This document shows positions 25,597 to 33,535 of a DNA stretch of 64,000 bases, piece after piece. The notes beneath the pieces were generated by a model. That model ran no database searches. It worked only from the letters and a program-made list of their open reading frames with translations, and was not told the DNA's origin. Source of the DNA: Pseudomonas sp. CCC3.1 (GTDB taxonomy: Bacteria; Pseudomonadota; Gammaproteobacteria; Pseudomonadales; Pseudomonadaceae); NCBI RefSeq assembly GCF_034347405.1, contig NZ_CP133778.1, positions 1,054,001-1,118,000 on the forward strand, in the 5' to 3' direction. A program made the translations under genes and the position numbers. Numbering within the stretch: position 1 is the stretch's first letter; each line of letters starts with the position of its first letter.

Positions 25597-28224
25597 ATGG
25601 GCAAATCGCTGGTCATTGTGGAATCCCCGGCTAAGGCCAAGACCATCAACAAGTACTTGGGCAACGAGTACGTGGTGAAGTCGAGTATCGGCCATATCCG
25701 AGACCTGCCCACCAGCGGTTCGGCTAGCGCCAGTAAAGAACCTGCTGCCAAGCGTGGTAAGGCAGCGGCGGGCGAAGCGCCGGCCCTGTCGCCTAAAGAG
25801 AAGGCTCAAAAGCAGCTAATCTCGCGCATGGGGGTCGATCCCGAGCATGGCTGGAAAGCCAAGTACGAGATCTTGCCTGGCAAGGAAAAGGTCATCGAAG
25901 AGCTGCGCCGGCTCGCCAAAGATGCTGACACCATCTATCTCGCAACCGACTTGGATCGCGAGGGGGAAGCCATTGCCTGGCACCTGCGCGAAGCCATTGG
26001 TGGTGACGACAGCCGCTACAAGCGCGTGGTGTTCAACGAAATCACCAAGAAGGCGATTCAAGAAGCCTTTTCCAAGCCGGGCGAGCTGGACATCAACCGG
26101 GTGAACGCCCAGCAGGCGCGTCGCTTCCTCGACCGTGTGGTGGGTTACATGGTGTCGCCGCTGCTGTGGGCAAAAATTGCCCGCGGCCTGTCGGCTGGCC
26201 GTGTGCAGTCGGTTGCCGTGAAGCTGGTGGTTGAGCGTGAGCGTGAAATTCGTGCGTTCAACCCTGAAGAGTACTGGGAAATCCACGCCGACCTCGGTAC
26301 GGCCAAGGGCGCGAAAGTGCGCTTCGATGTTGCCCGTGAAAAAGGCGAGGCCTTCAAGCCGCTGAACGAAGCCCAGGCCATGGCCGCGCTGGAGAAGCTC
26401 AAAGCCTCCAACTACACCATCGTCAAGCGTGAAGACAAACCGACCAGCAGCAAGCCGTCGGCACCGTTTATTACCTCCACCCTGCAGCAGGCCGCGAGTA
26501 ACCGCCTGGGCTTCGGGGTGAAGAAAACCATGATGATGGCCCAGCGTTTGTATGAAGCGGGCTACATCACCTATATGCGTACCGACTCTACCAACCTCTC
26601 TGCCGATGCGGTCGCGATGGCGCGTACTTACATAGAAAGCGAGTTCGGCGAGTCGTACCTGCCGCCGGCGCCTAACGTGTACAGCAGCAAGGAAGGCGCA
26701 CAAGAGGCTCACGAAGCGATTCGTCCTTCTGACGTGAATATGCACCCGAGCAAGCTGTCGGGCATGGAGCGCGACGCTGAGCGCCTCTACGAGCTGATCT
26801 GGCGCCAATTCGTGGCGTGCCAGATGCTGCCAGCCAAATATTTGTCGACCACCGTCAGCGTGGCAGCCGGTGATTTCGAGTTGCGTGCCAAAGGCCGCAT
26901 CCTGAAGTTCGATGGTTATACCCGTGTGATGCCGCAAATCACCAAGCCGGGCGATGACGACGTATTGCCGGATATGGCTCAGGGTGACGTGCTCAAACTG
27001 ATTGATCTCGATCCGAGCCAGCACTTCACCAAGCCACCTGCGCGTTACTCCGAGGCCAGCCTGGTAAAAGAGATGGAAAAACGCGGTATTGGTCGTCCTT
27101 CGACCTACGCGGCGATTATCGGGACCATTCAAGACCGTGGTTACGTTGCGCTGCACAACCGTCGTTTCTACTCCGAAAAAATGGGCGATATCGTTACCGA
27201 GCGCTTGTCCGAGAGCTTCTCTGATCTCATGGACTACGGCTTTACCGCCGGCATGGAAGAGAACCTCGACGATGTGGCACAAGGTGAGCGCGACTGGAAA
27301 AACGTGCTGGACGAGTTCTACGGCGAGTTCAAGAAAAAACTTGAAGTAGCGGCTGCGCCGGATGGCGGCATGCGCGCCAACCAGCCGGTCATGACCGATA
27401 TTCCGTGCAAGGAATGTGGTCGTCCGATGCAGATTCGTACGGCTTCGACAGGCGTGTTCCTGGGTTGCTCAGGTTACAGCCTGCCGCCTAAAGAGCGCTG
27501 CAAGGCCACCGTTAATCTGGTGCCGGGTGACGAAATCGCGGCGGACGACGAAGGTGAGTCCGAGTCGCTGGTACTGCTGGGCAAACATCGTTGCCCGATT
27601 TGCAGCACGGCGATGGACGCCTACCTGCTGGATGAAAAGCACAAGCTGCACATCTGCGGTAACAACCCGGATTGCGTGGGTTACGAAATCGAAGAAGGCA
27701 ACTATCGCATCAAAGGCTACGAAGGGCCGAGCCTTGAGTGCGACAAGTGCGGCAGCGAGATGCAGCTTAAAACGGGTCGTTTCGGCAAGTTCTTCGGCTG
27801 CACCAACGCGGAATGTAAAAACACCCGCAAACTGCTGAAAAGCGGTGAGGCGGCGCCGCCGAAAATGGATCCGGTGAAAATGCCGGAGCTCAAGTGCGAG
27901 AAAGTAAACGACACCTACATCCTGCGTGACGGTGCATCGGGCCTGTTCCTGGCAGCGAGCCAGTTCCCGAAAAACCGTGAAACCCGTGCGCCGTTGGTGA
28001 TCGAGATCATTCCTCACAAGGATGAGATTGATCCCAAGTATCACTTCCTGTGTGAAGCGCCTAAGAAAGACCCGGATGGCCGCCCGGCGGTTATTCGCTA
28101 CAGTCGCAAAACCAAAGAGCAATACGTGCAGACTGAAGTGGATGGCAAACCGACAGGCTGGCGTGCGTTCTACGACGGTGGCAGCTGGAAAGTCGAAGAC
28201 AAGCGTAAAGAAAAAGACGCTTGA
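25597..28224 (+). CDS. topA: DNA topoisomerase I
   Basis: 875 residues. Type IA enzyme relaxing negative supercoils. The N-terminal Toprim domain (SLVIVESPAKAKTINKYLG, ATDLDREGEAIAWHLR) is followed by the catalytic domain with Tyr326 in GYITYMRTDSTNL. Three C-terminal four-cysteine zinc ribbons follow (starting CKECGRPMQ, CPICSTAMD and CDKCGSEMQ), then a basic tail. An insertion of about 35 residues near 46-80, rich in Ala/Lys, sits in the Toprim loop, as in other Pseudomonas TopA. Followed by a strong terminator. Confidence 0.97.
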   Translation: MGKSLVIVESPAKAKTINKYLGNEYVVKSSIGHIRDLPTSGSASASKEPAAKRGKAAAGEAPALSPKEKAQKQLISRMGVDPEHGWKAKYEILPGKEKVIEELRRLAKDADTIYLATDLDREGEAIAWHLREAIGGDDSRYKRVVFNEITKKAIQEAFSKPGELDINRVNAQQARRFLDRVVGYMVSPLLWAKIARGLSAGRVQSVAVKLVVEREREIRAFNPEEYWEIHADLGTAKGAKVRFDVAREKGEAFKPLNEAQAMAALEKLKASNYTIVKREDKPTSSKPSAPFITSTLQQAASNRLGFGVKKTMMMAQRLYEAGYITYMRTDSTNLSADAVAMARTYIESEFGESYLPPAPNVYSSKEGAQEAHEAIRPSDVNMHPSKLSGMERDAERLYELIWRQFVACQMLPAKYLSTTVSVAAGDFELRAKGRILKFDGYTRVMPQITKPGDDDVLPDMAQGDVLKLIDLDPSQHFTKPPARYSEASLVKEMEKRGIGRPSTYAAIIGTIQDRGYVALHNRRFYSEKMGDIVTERLSESFSDLMDYGFTAGMEENLDDVAQGERDWKNVLDEFYGEFKKKLEVAAAPDGGMRANQPVMTDIPCKECGRPMQIRTASTGVFLGCSGYSLPPKERCKATVNLVPGDEIAADDEGESESLVLLGKHRCPICSTAMDAYLLDEKHKLHICGNNPDCVGYEIEEGNYRIKGYEGPSLECDKCGSEMQLKTGRFGKFFGCTNAECKNTRKLLKSGEAAPPKMDPVKMPELKCEKVNDTYILRDGASGLFLAASQFPKNRETRAPLVIEIIPHKDEIDPKYHFLCEAPKKDPDGRPAVIRYSRKTKEQYVQTEVDGKPTGWRAFYDGGSWKVEDKRKEKDA

Positions 28225-28241
28225 TACCGAGCTGACCGGCT

Positions 28242-28284
28242 AAAAAACCGCGCAAGGGCTGCATGCCTTGCGCGGTTTTTGTTT
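28242..28284 (+). terminator. rho-independent terminator after topA
   Basis: Stem AAAACCGCGCAAGG / CCTTGCGCGGTTTT followed by TTGTTT, about 20 bp past the topA stop. Confidence 0.93.
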
Positions 28285-28435
28285 AGGTGGGTGTCCCTCG
28301 CAGCCTTCGTGCCTCGGCAGCGACTACAGTTTGTGTTGGGGTGAGCTTTGAAACGCCGAGTTGGAAGGTTTTACGACTGCTGCGCAGCCGGACGTAGCCT
28401 CGCAAAGCTCGTCAACTGCTACGGGCGCTACATAT

Positions 28436-28465
28436 CAAGGAGCGAGCTTGTCTCGCGATCTTTTG
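28436..28465 (+). repeat. solitary REP half-element (GAGCGAGCTTG family)
   Basis: AAGGAGCGAGCTTGTCTCGC continuing as GATCTTTTGG. This matches one arm of the REPINs, with a T replacing a C, and has no partner arm. It is about 105 bp before the DUF6586-like gene. Confidence 0.8.
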
Positions 28466-28568
28466 GTTTGTGACGGAGAAAAATCCTCTCGTCATGGCCT
28501 TGCGCCCTTATCCCCTATCCCTGAGACTGCTGTCAGCCCTTACCCCATTCGCTGTGGAGCGCCTCAAC

Positions 28569-29090
28569 ATGGCTCACGAACTCTATACCCGTACCAATCA
28601 GAAAATTTATTTTGCTGGCCTGGCGCTTGAAGCCATGAACAAGGCGGGCGAAGGCAGGGCCATGAATGCTCAGGCGCTGGTTCAGTCTGAGCGCGAGTCA
28701 GCTGTGTTCCATTTGTATGGGGCACTTTTGGGGTTGTGTCACGAGATTGCTGGCTTTTATCGCTTGCCTCAGGCCAATGCTCCTCGTGTTGAGTTGCTGC
28801 TGACTAAAGAAATACTGGATGCGGTGGCGATCCCCGAATTGGCTGAAATGGTCGAGCTGGCACAAGCGCCGCACACCTGGTTGGCGCAATTGGTTGCTAC
28901 GCACGCGGCGTTGTACCAGCCGTTGCAAGCGCCGAAGAAGGTTAAGGCAGACGTGTTTCAGCCTCTGATCGAGACAGTGAACCTGGAAGACGAAACTCCC
29001 GAAGCGTTGAGTCGCGAGACATTGGAAGAGTGGCGTCAGAACCTCAAGGGTTTGGCCATTCGGTTCCGCGATGGACTAAATGAGTGTTGA
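28569..29090 (+). CDS. DUF6586-like uncharacterised cytoplasmic protein
   Basis: 173 residues from the ATG at 28569 (MAHELYTRTNQKIYFAG), which has TGGAGC seven bases upstream; the frame open from 28470 is probably leader. It is all-alpha by appearance, with no signal or membrane segment. I recognise it as a Pseudomonas conserved hypothetical near sulA-lexA, but no activity is known. Probably in the same transcript as the next small gene. Confidence 0.78.
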   Translation: MAHELYTRTNQKIYFAGLALEAMNKAGEGRAMNAQALVQSERESAVFHLYGALLGLCHEIAGFYRLPQANAPRVELLLTKEILDAVAIPELAEMVELAQAPHTWLAQLVATHAALYQPLQAPKKVKADVFQPLIETVNLEDETPEALSRETLEEWRQNLKGLAIRFRDGLNEC

Positions 29091-29208
29091 AGGACGCGCA
29101 TAAAACTGTACAGTCATTCATCAGTCAGTCATTAAACCGTCTCAGATCCTGGAAAAATGACAAGGGATGACTGATATAATCCCGCGCTTTCGTGGAGAAC
29201 AAACTTTT

Positions 29209-29442
29209 ATGCCAACGTCCTTTCTAGAAATTGTCGAATTGCCAGACGGCCGTATCGAGTTGCGCCGGGCTGAAGACGAGGGGTCTTTGGTGACGCTCAA
29301 CTTCTCTGAAGACGCCAAGGTTTTTCTTCAAGGTCAACACGTCGAGGTGGCCAAAGCCATGCTCAGCGTAGGTGTGCAGATGGCTGGCCGATTGGCCGAA
29401 GGCGAGCTTGAAAAAGACGAAGGACCGCGCATTCTGCATTAA
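29209..29442 (+). CDS. conserved small hypothetical protein
   Basis: 77 residues beginning MPTSFLEIVELPDGRIELRR, highly acidic at the C-terminus. GTGGAG lies before the ATG at 29209. No domain recognised beyond its Pseudomonas conservation, as I recall. Convergent with the sulA-like gene, leaving 59 bp between stops. Confidence 0.75.
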   Translation: MPTSFLEIVELPDGRIELRRAEDEGSLVTLNFSEDAKVFLQGQHVEVAKAMLSVGVQMAGRLAEGELEKDEGPRILH

Positions 29443-29501
29443 GCGCTTAATGAGTCATGCGTGTCACAGACAGGCTTGAGCATTGCGCGCAAGCCCTGTG
29501 T

Positions 29502-29975
29502 TTAGCCCAAGCGAATATTCAAGCTTTGCCCGTGCCCGATACGTGCTGCGCCAATCAGTTGTTGGCGAGCGGCGACGGTCAACGGGTTGATCCAGCTGAC
29601 CACTGTGTGGCTGCGACCCAAGCGCAGCGCTTCGCAGGTAAGTTGCAAGGCGCTTTTATTGCCGTTGGGTTGCAGAAGCAAAATACGCTCGCGGTTCAAC
29701 CCGGCATCTCGCAGCCAGCTTTGAGTCAAGCTGGCAGGCGGTGCTATTAGGGTCAGCCAGCGGTCGTCTTGTTGCTCGCTCAATTCGCGGAGCATGGGAG
29801 CCAGCAGGTTCAGGCAGTTTCCCGCAGCACCGCGCAGCGACAACTCACTGAAGACTTCGGGTTCGGCGCTCCAGGGTGCATCGAGCACTTCTTTGATCGC
29901 AGAGGGCATGGGTTGCGCCATGAACACTTCGAACAAAGGGAGTTGTGCTGGCAACGGTGTGTGTGGGAACTGCAT
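29502..29975 (-). CDS. sulA: SulA-like cell-division inhibitor (SOS)
   Basis: 157 residues. RecA-like fold of the SulA family (block FSELSLRGAAGNCLNLLAPML, then WLTLIAPPASLTQSWLRDAG and VVSWINPLTVAARQQLIGAA). E. coli SulA blocks FtsZ polymerisation after DNA damage. It starts 11 bp after lexA with an AAGGAGAT ribosome-binding site, so it is induced with lexA from one SOS promoter rather than from its own box. It is more divergent than the downstream neighbours, as is usual for the family. Confidence 0.85.
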   Translation of the reverse strand: MQFPHTPLPAQLPLFEVFMAQPMPSAIKEVLDAPWSAEPEVFSELSLRGAAGNCLNLLAPMLRELSEQQDDRWLTLIAPPASLTQSWLRDAGLNRERILLLQPNGNKSALQLTCEALRLGRSHTVVSWINPLTVAARQQLIGAARIGHGQSLNIRLG

Positions 29976-29986
29976 GGCATCTCCTT

Positions 29987-30595
29987 TTAGCGGCGGATAA
30001 CGCCGACGCTCAGGCCTTCGATAACCAGCTCTTGCTCTTTGAGGTTGACCTCAATGGGCGCGAAATCCGGGTTTTCAGCGATCAGCCAGACTTTGCTGCC
30101 TTCACGCTTGAAGCGCTTTACAGTGACTTCGTCGTCAATGCGGGCCACAACAATCTGGCCGTTTCGGGCTTCGCGGCAGGTATGCACCGCCAGAAGGTCG
30201 CCATCAAAGATGCCGACGTCCTTCATGCTCATGCCTTGTACCCGTAACAGGTAGTCGGCGCGTGGGTGGAAGAAGGTCGGGTTGATGTTGCAGGACTCTT
30301 CGACGTGCTCTTGCGCCAGGATCGGGGCGCCTGCAGCGACTCGGCCGATGATGGGTAGGGTCGATTCGTCAGCCTTGGCCTCAAAGCCGGGGATGCGAAT
30401 GCCGCGAGAAGCGCCGGGCGTCATTTCGATGGCCCCCTTGCGAGCAAGGGCCTTGAGGTGCTCTTCGGCGGCGTTGGGGGATTTGAAACCCAGTTCCTGT
30501 GCGATCTCGGCACGGGTGGGCGGGTATCCGTTGTCATCCAGGCATCGCTTGATGAAGGCCAGGATCTCAGCTTGGCGTGGCGTCAGTTTTAACAT
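29987..30595 (-). CDS. lexA: SOS-response repressor LexA
   Basis: 202 residues. The N-terminal winged HTH (residues 1-65, MLKLTPRQAEILAFIKRCLD) binds SOS boxes. Self-cleavage occurs at Ala88-Gly89 (GRVAAGAPI), using Ser123 (QGMSMKDVG) and Lys160 (DEVTVKRFK), all present. The full-length family pattern indicates a functional repressor. It heads the lexA-sulA operon and carries two boxes in its own promoter. Confidence 0.98.
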   Translation of the reverse strand: MLKLTPRQAEILAFIKRCLDDNGYPPTRAEIAQELGFKSPNAAEEHLKALARKGAIEMTPGASRGIRIPGFEAKADESTLPIIGRVAAGAPILAQEHVEESCNINPTFFHPRADYLLRVQGMSMKDVGIFDGDLLAVHTCREARNGQIVVARIDDEVTVKRFKREGSKVWLIAENPDFAPIEVNLKEQELVIEGLSVGVIRR

Positions 30596-30605
30596 GGTGA
30601 TCGCT

Positions 30606-30621
30606 CTGTCTTTTTATACAG
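30606..30621. promoter_or_regulatory. LexA box proximal to lexA
   Basis: CTGTCTTTTTATACAG, that is CTG-N10-CAG, a full match to the SOS consensus. Ten bases upstream of the lexA start codon on its strand. Confidence 0.9.
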
Positions 30622-30624
30622 TGA

Positions 30625-30640
30625 CTGGGATTATATACAG
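30625..30640. promoter_or_regulatory. LexA box distal, overlapping the lexA -10
   Basis: CTGGGATTATATACAG, another CTG-N10-CAG, three bases from the first box. It contains the -10 hexamer of the lexA promoter. Confidence 0.9.
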
Positions 30641-30657
30641 TGAAGGCTTATTGGCAA
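30630..30657 (-). promoter_or_regulatory. sigma-70 promoter of lexA-sulA
   Basis: On the minus strand TTGCCA, 16-bp spacer, TATAAT. The -10 lies inside the distal LexA box, consistent with direct repression. Confidence 0.65.
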
Positions 30658-30788
30658 TCACCCATTTTCAGCCATCCGCTGGACGGTCACTGGCAGTTTG
30701 TATGAACCGCCTTTTATCAGCCGAAGCCTTGCTGGCGGCGGCTGTGGTTAAATGCGAGACCGCCCGGTCGCAAACCGAACACGCCGCC

Positions 30789-30817
30789 TTGACTTTTTAC
30801 AAGTCGAAACGTATGTT
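30789..30817 (+). promoter_or_regulatory. sigma-70 promoter of psrA
   Basis: TTGACT, 17-bp spacer, TATGTT, about 40 bp before the psrA start. The -10 is embedded in a PsrA-type palindrome. Confidence 0.6.
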
Positions 30818-30819
30818 TC
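30806..30819. promoter_or_regulatory. PsrA autoregulatory operator
   Basis: GAAACGTATGTTTC is a palindrome fitting (G/C)AAAC-N4-GTTT(G/C) exactly. It overlaps the psrA -10. A weaker second copy, CAAACAGGTGTTTT (30819-30832), abuts it. PsrA autorepression is established in P. aeruginosa and P. putida. Confidence 0.75.
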
Positions 30820-30856
30820 AAACAGGTGTTTTAATGTTTTGTCAGGCGGAGTAGCC

Positions 30857-31564
30857 ATGGCCCAGTCGGAAACCGTTGAACGTATCCTTGATGCTGCTGA
30901 GCAGCTGTTCGCGGAAAAAGGTTTTGCTGAAACTTCATTGCGGCTGATTACCAGCAAAGCCTCGGTCAACCTGGCGGCGGTCAATTATCATTTTGGTTCG
31001 AAAAAAGCGCTGATTCAGGCGGTTTTCTCGCGCTTCCTGGGGCCGTTTTGCGCCAACCTTGATCGCGAGCTGGAGCGTCGTCAAGCCAAGCCTGAGCAGC
31101 GCCCTAGCCTTGAAGAGCTGTTGGAAATGCTGGTTGAGCAGGCGCTGGTGATTCAGCCGCGCAGCGGTAATGACCTGTCCATTTTCATGCGCTTGCTGGG
31201 TTTGGCGTTCAGCCAGAGCCAAGGGCACTTGCGTCGCTATCTCGAAGACATGTACGGCAAGGTTTTTCGCCGTTATATGGTACTGGTGAACGAGGCCGCG
31301 CCTCAGATCCCGCCGATTGAGCTGTTTTGGCGTGTGCACTTTATGCTCGGCGCAGCGGCATTCAGCATGTCGGGGATCAAAGCCCTGCGTGCCATCGCCG
31401 AAACCGATTTTGGGGTGAATACTTCAATCGAGCAGGTGATGCGCTTGATGGTGCCATTCCTCGCGGCTGGTATGCGTGCACAAAGCGGTGTCACTGACCC
31501 GGCGATGGCCAGTGCCCAGCTTCGTCCCCGCACTAAAACTCCGCCGATCGCCGTCAAGGTTTGA
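30857..31564 (+). CDS. psrA: TetR-family regulator PsrA
   Basis: 235 residues. The N-terminal TetR HTH (ERILDAAEQLFAEKGFAETS, then VNLAAVNYHFGSKKALIQAV) is followed by a fatty-acid-sensing C-terminal domain. PsrA responds to long-chain fatty acids, activates rpoS and represses beta-oxidation genes in Pseudomonas. Identity rests on the protein text plus the conserved position next to lexA. The ATG at 30857 follows GGAGTAGCC. fadBA and a FadL-type porin are in the same window. Confidence 0.93.
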   Translation: MAQSETVERILDAAEQLFAEKGFAETSLRLITSKASVNLAAVNYHFGSKKALIQAVFSRFLGPFCANLDRELERRQAKPEQRPSLEELLEMLVEQALVIQPRSGNDLSIFMRLLGLAFSQSQGHLRRYLEDMYGKVFRRYMVLVNEAAPQIPPIELFWRVHFMLGAAAFSMSGIKALRAIAETDFGVNTSIEQVMRLMVPFLAAGMRAQSGVTDPAMASAQLRPRTKTPPIAVKV

Positions 31565-31732
31565 CTGTTCGCGGGTGGGCGCGGCAGCTTTGTTCCGCTA
31601 AGCTAGCCGCCATGTCTAGCCCTGACTTATTCCCGTCTATTGATTCACCGCTGCCTCTCTGGTGCGCGGCGCTCAGGCGTGTGCCTGCACCCTTTAACGG
31701 GATATAAGCGCTTTCTCTCTTAAGGATTTTCC

Positions 31733-32743
31733 ATGAGTTCTGCCTTGCAAGGCTCCTTGATGGTGGACGTCGCCGGTACCTGGCTGACGGCTGAAGACCG
31801 GCAATTGCTGCGCCAGCCTGAAGTGGGCGGGTTGATCATCTTTGCGCGCAATATTGAGCATCCGCGGCAGGTGCGTGAGTTGAGTGCGTCGATTCGTGCC
31901 GTGCGTCCCGATTTGTTGCTGGCAGTCGACCAGGAAGGCGGCCGGGTGCAGCGTCTACGCCAGGGCTTTGTGCGTCTTCCCGCTATGCGCGCAATTGCCG
32001 ATAACCCTAATGCAGAGTACTTGGCAGAGCAATGCGGCTGGATCATGGCCACAGAAGTCTTGGCCATAGGCCTGGATTTGAGCTTTGCCCCGGTCCTGGA
32101 CCTTGATTACCAGCGCAGCGCGGTGGTGGGCAGCCGTTCTTTTGAAGGCGACCCTGAGCGTGCGGCATTGTTGGCGGGCGCCTTTATTCGCGGGATGAAC
32201 GCTGCGGGTATGGCTGCAACGGGTAAGCATTTTCCTGGGCATGGATGGGCAGAGGCTGATTCCCATGTAGCCATTCCTACAGATGAGCGCAGTCTAGAGC
32301 AGATCCGCGCCCACGACCTGGTGCCATTTGCCCGTCTGAGCAAGCACTTGGCGGCTGTGATGCCTGCGCATGTGATTTACCCGCAAGTCGATAGCCAGCC
32401 AGCCGGGTTCTCGCGGCGCTGGTTGCAGGATATTTTGCGTGGTGAACTGCAATTTGACGGTGTCATTTTCAGTGATGACCTGTCGATGGCCGGGGCGCAC
32501 GTGGTGGGCGATGCTGCCAGCCGCATTGAAGCGGCCTTGTCTGCCGGTTGCGACATGGGCCTGGTGTGCAACGACCGTGCAGCCGCCGAGCTGGCGCTCA
32601 GTGCGGCTCAGCGCCTTAAGGTCACGCCATCGGCACGTATTGCACGGATGCGGGCGCAGGCCTGGGCCAGCACTGACTATCGCCAGAGCCCGCGTTGGCA
32701 GGTGGCGATGGGCGCGCTCAAAGATGCTCAATTGATCGATTAA
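31733..32743 (+). CDS. nagZ: beta-N-acetylhexosaminidase NagZ
   Basis: 336 residues, glycosyl hydrolase family 3. Removes GlcNAc from anhydro-muropeptides in the cytoplasmic cell-wall recycling pathway, which feeds AmpC induction in Pseudomonas. Family signature KHFPGHGWAEADSHVAIP contains the flexible-loop Asp/His pair; DLSFAPVLDLDYQR and VIFSDDLSMAGAHVVG (nucleophile Asp) are present. No signal peptide, as expected. 25 bp upstream of the phosphorylase gene, probably one transcript. Confidence 0.95.
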   Translation: MSSALQGSLMVDVAGTWLTAEDRQLLRQPEVGGLIIFARNIEHPRQVRELSASIRAVRPDLLLAVDQEGGRVQRLRQGFVRLPAMRAIADNPNAEYLAEQCGWIMATEVLAIGLDLSFAPVLDLDYQRSAVVGSRSFEGDPERAALLAGAFIRGMNAAGMAATGKHFPGHGWAEADSHVAIPTDERSLEQIRAHDLVPFARLSKHLAAVMPAHVIYPQVDSQPAGFSRRWLQDILRGELQFDGVIFSDDLSMAGAHVVGDAASRIEAALSAGCDMGLVCNDRAAAELALSAAQRLKVTPSARIARMRAQAWASTDYRQSPRWQVAMGALKDAQLID

Positions 32744-32768
32744 CTGAAGTTTTAAGAGGCATGGCTCA

Positions 32769-33512
32769 ATGACGGTTTACGCAATTATTGGTGGCACGGG
32801 GCTGACTCAACTCGAAGGGTTGACCATCAGCCGCTCGCTGGCCCTCGACACCCCTTACGGCCCGACCTCGGCCGACATTCAGATCGGTGAGTTTGGCGGG
32901 CGTGAAGTGCTGTTTCTGGCGCGCCACGGTCATCCGCATCGGGTGCCGCCGCACCAGGTCAATTACCGCGCCAACCTGTGGGCGTTGAAGCAGGCCGGGG
33001 CCGAGGCGATTTTGGCGGTGAACGCTGTGGGCGGGATCCACATGGCCATGGGCACCGGGCATTTCTGCGTGCCGCACCAGTTGATCGACTACACCAGCGG
33101 TCGCGAGCACACCTATTTCGCCGGTGATCTGGAACACGTGACTCACATCGACTTCAGCTATCCCTACACCGAATCCCTGCGCGAACAACTGATCAGCGCT
33201 CTGGCAGCTGAGGGTTGCTCCTACAGCAGTCACGGCGTGTACGCGGCCACCCAAGGCCCGCGACTTGAGACTGTGGCTGAAATCGCCCGTCTTGAACGTG
33301 ATGGCTGCGACATTGTGGGCATGACCGGCATGCCCGAAGCCGGGTTGGCTCGCGAGCTGGATCTGGATTACGCCTGTCTGGCGTTGGTGGTCAATCCGGC
33401 AGCAGGCAAGTCCACGGCGATCATCACCATGGCCGAAATCGAACAGGCGCTGCACGACGGCATGGGCAAGGTCAAAGCGACCTTGGCGCGGGTGCTGGCC
33501 GCTCACCTTTGA
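32769..33512 (+). CDS. S-methyl-5'-thioinosine phosphorylase
   Basis: 247 residues, MTAP/PNP family. Blocks: YAIIGGTGLTQLEG, LARHGHPHRVPPHQVNYRAN and VYAATQGPRLETVAEI. Pseudomonas members of this clade prefer methylthioinosine, made by deamination of methylthioadenosine, and salvage it to hypoxanthine. That preference is from family knowledge (P. aeruginosa PA3004); plain methylthioadenosine phosphorylase is the alternative. AGAGG lies before the start codon. Confidence 0.88.
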   Translation: MTVYAIIGGTGLTQLEGLTISRSLALDTPYGPTSADIQIGEFGGREVLFLARHGHPHRVPPHQVNYRANLWALKQAGAEAILAVNAVGGIHMAMGTGHFCVPHQLIDYTSGREHTYFAGDLEHVTHIDFSYPYTESLREQLISALAAEGCSYSSHGVYAATQGPRLETVAEIARLERDGCDIVGMTGMPEAGLARELDLDYACLALVVNPAAGKSTAIITMAEIEQALHDGMGKVKATLARVLAAHL

Positions 33513-33535
33513 TTGTTTACTAGGCAGTGCAGTGA

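Noticed and set aside
25816..27282. 488-codon minus-strand ORF
   Set aside because: Shadow of topA, whose catalytic and zinc motifs are complete.
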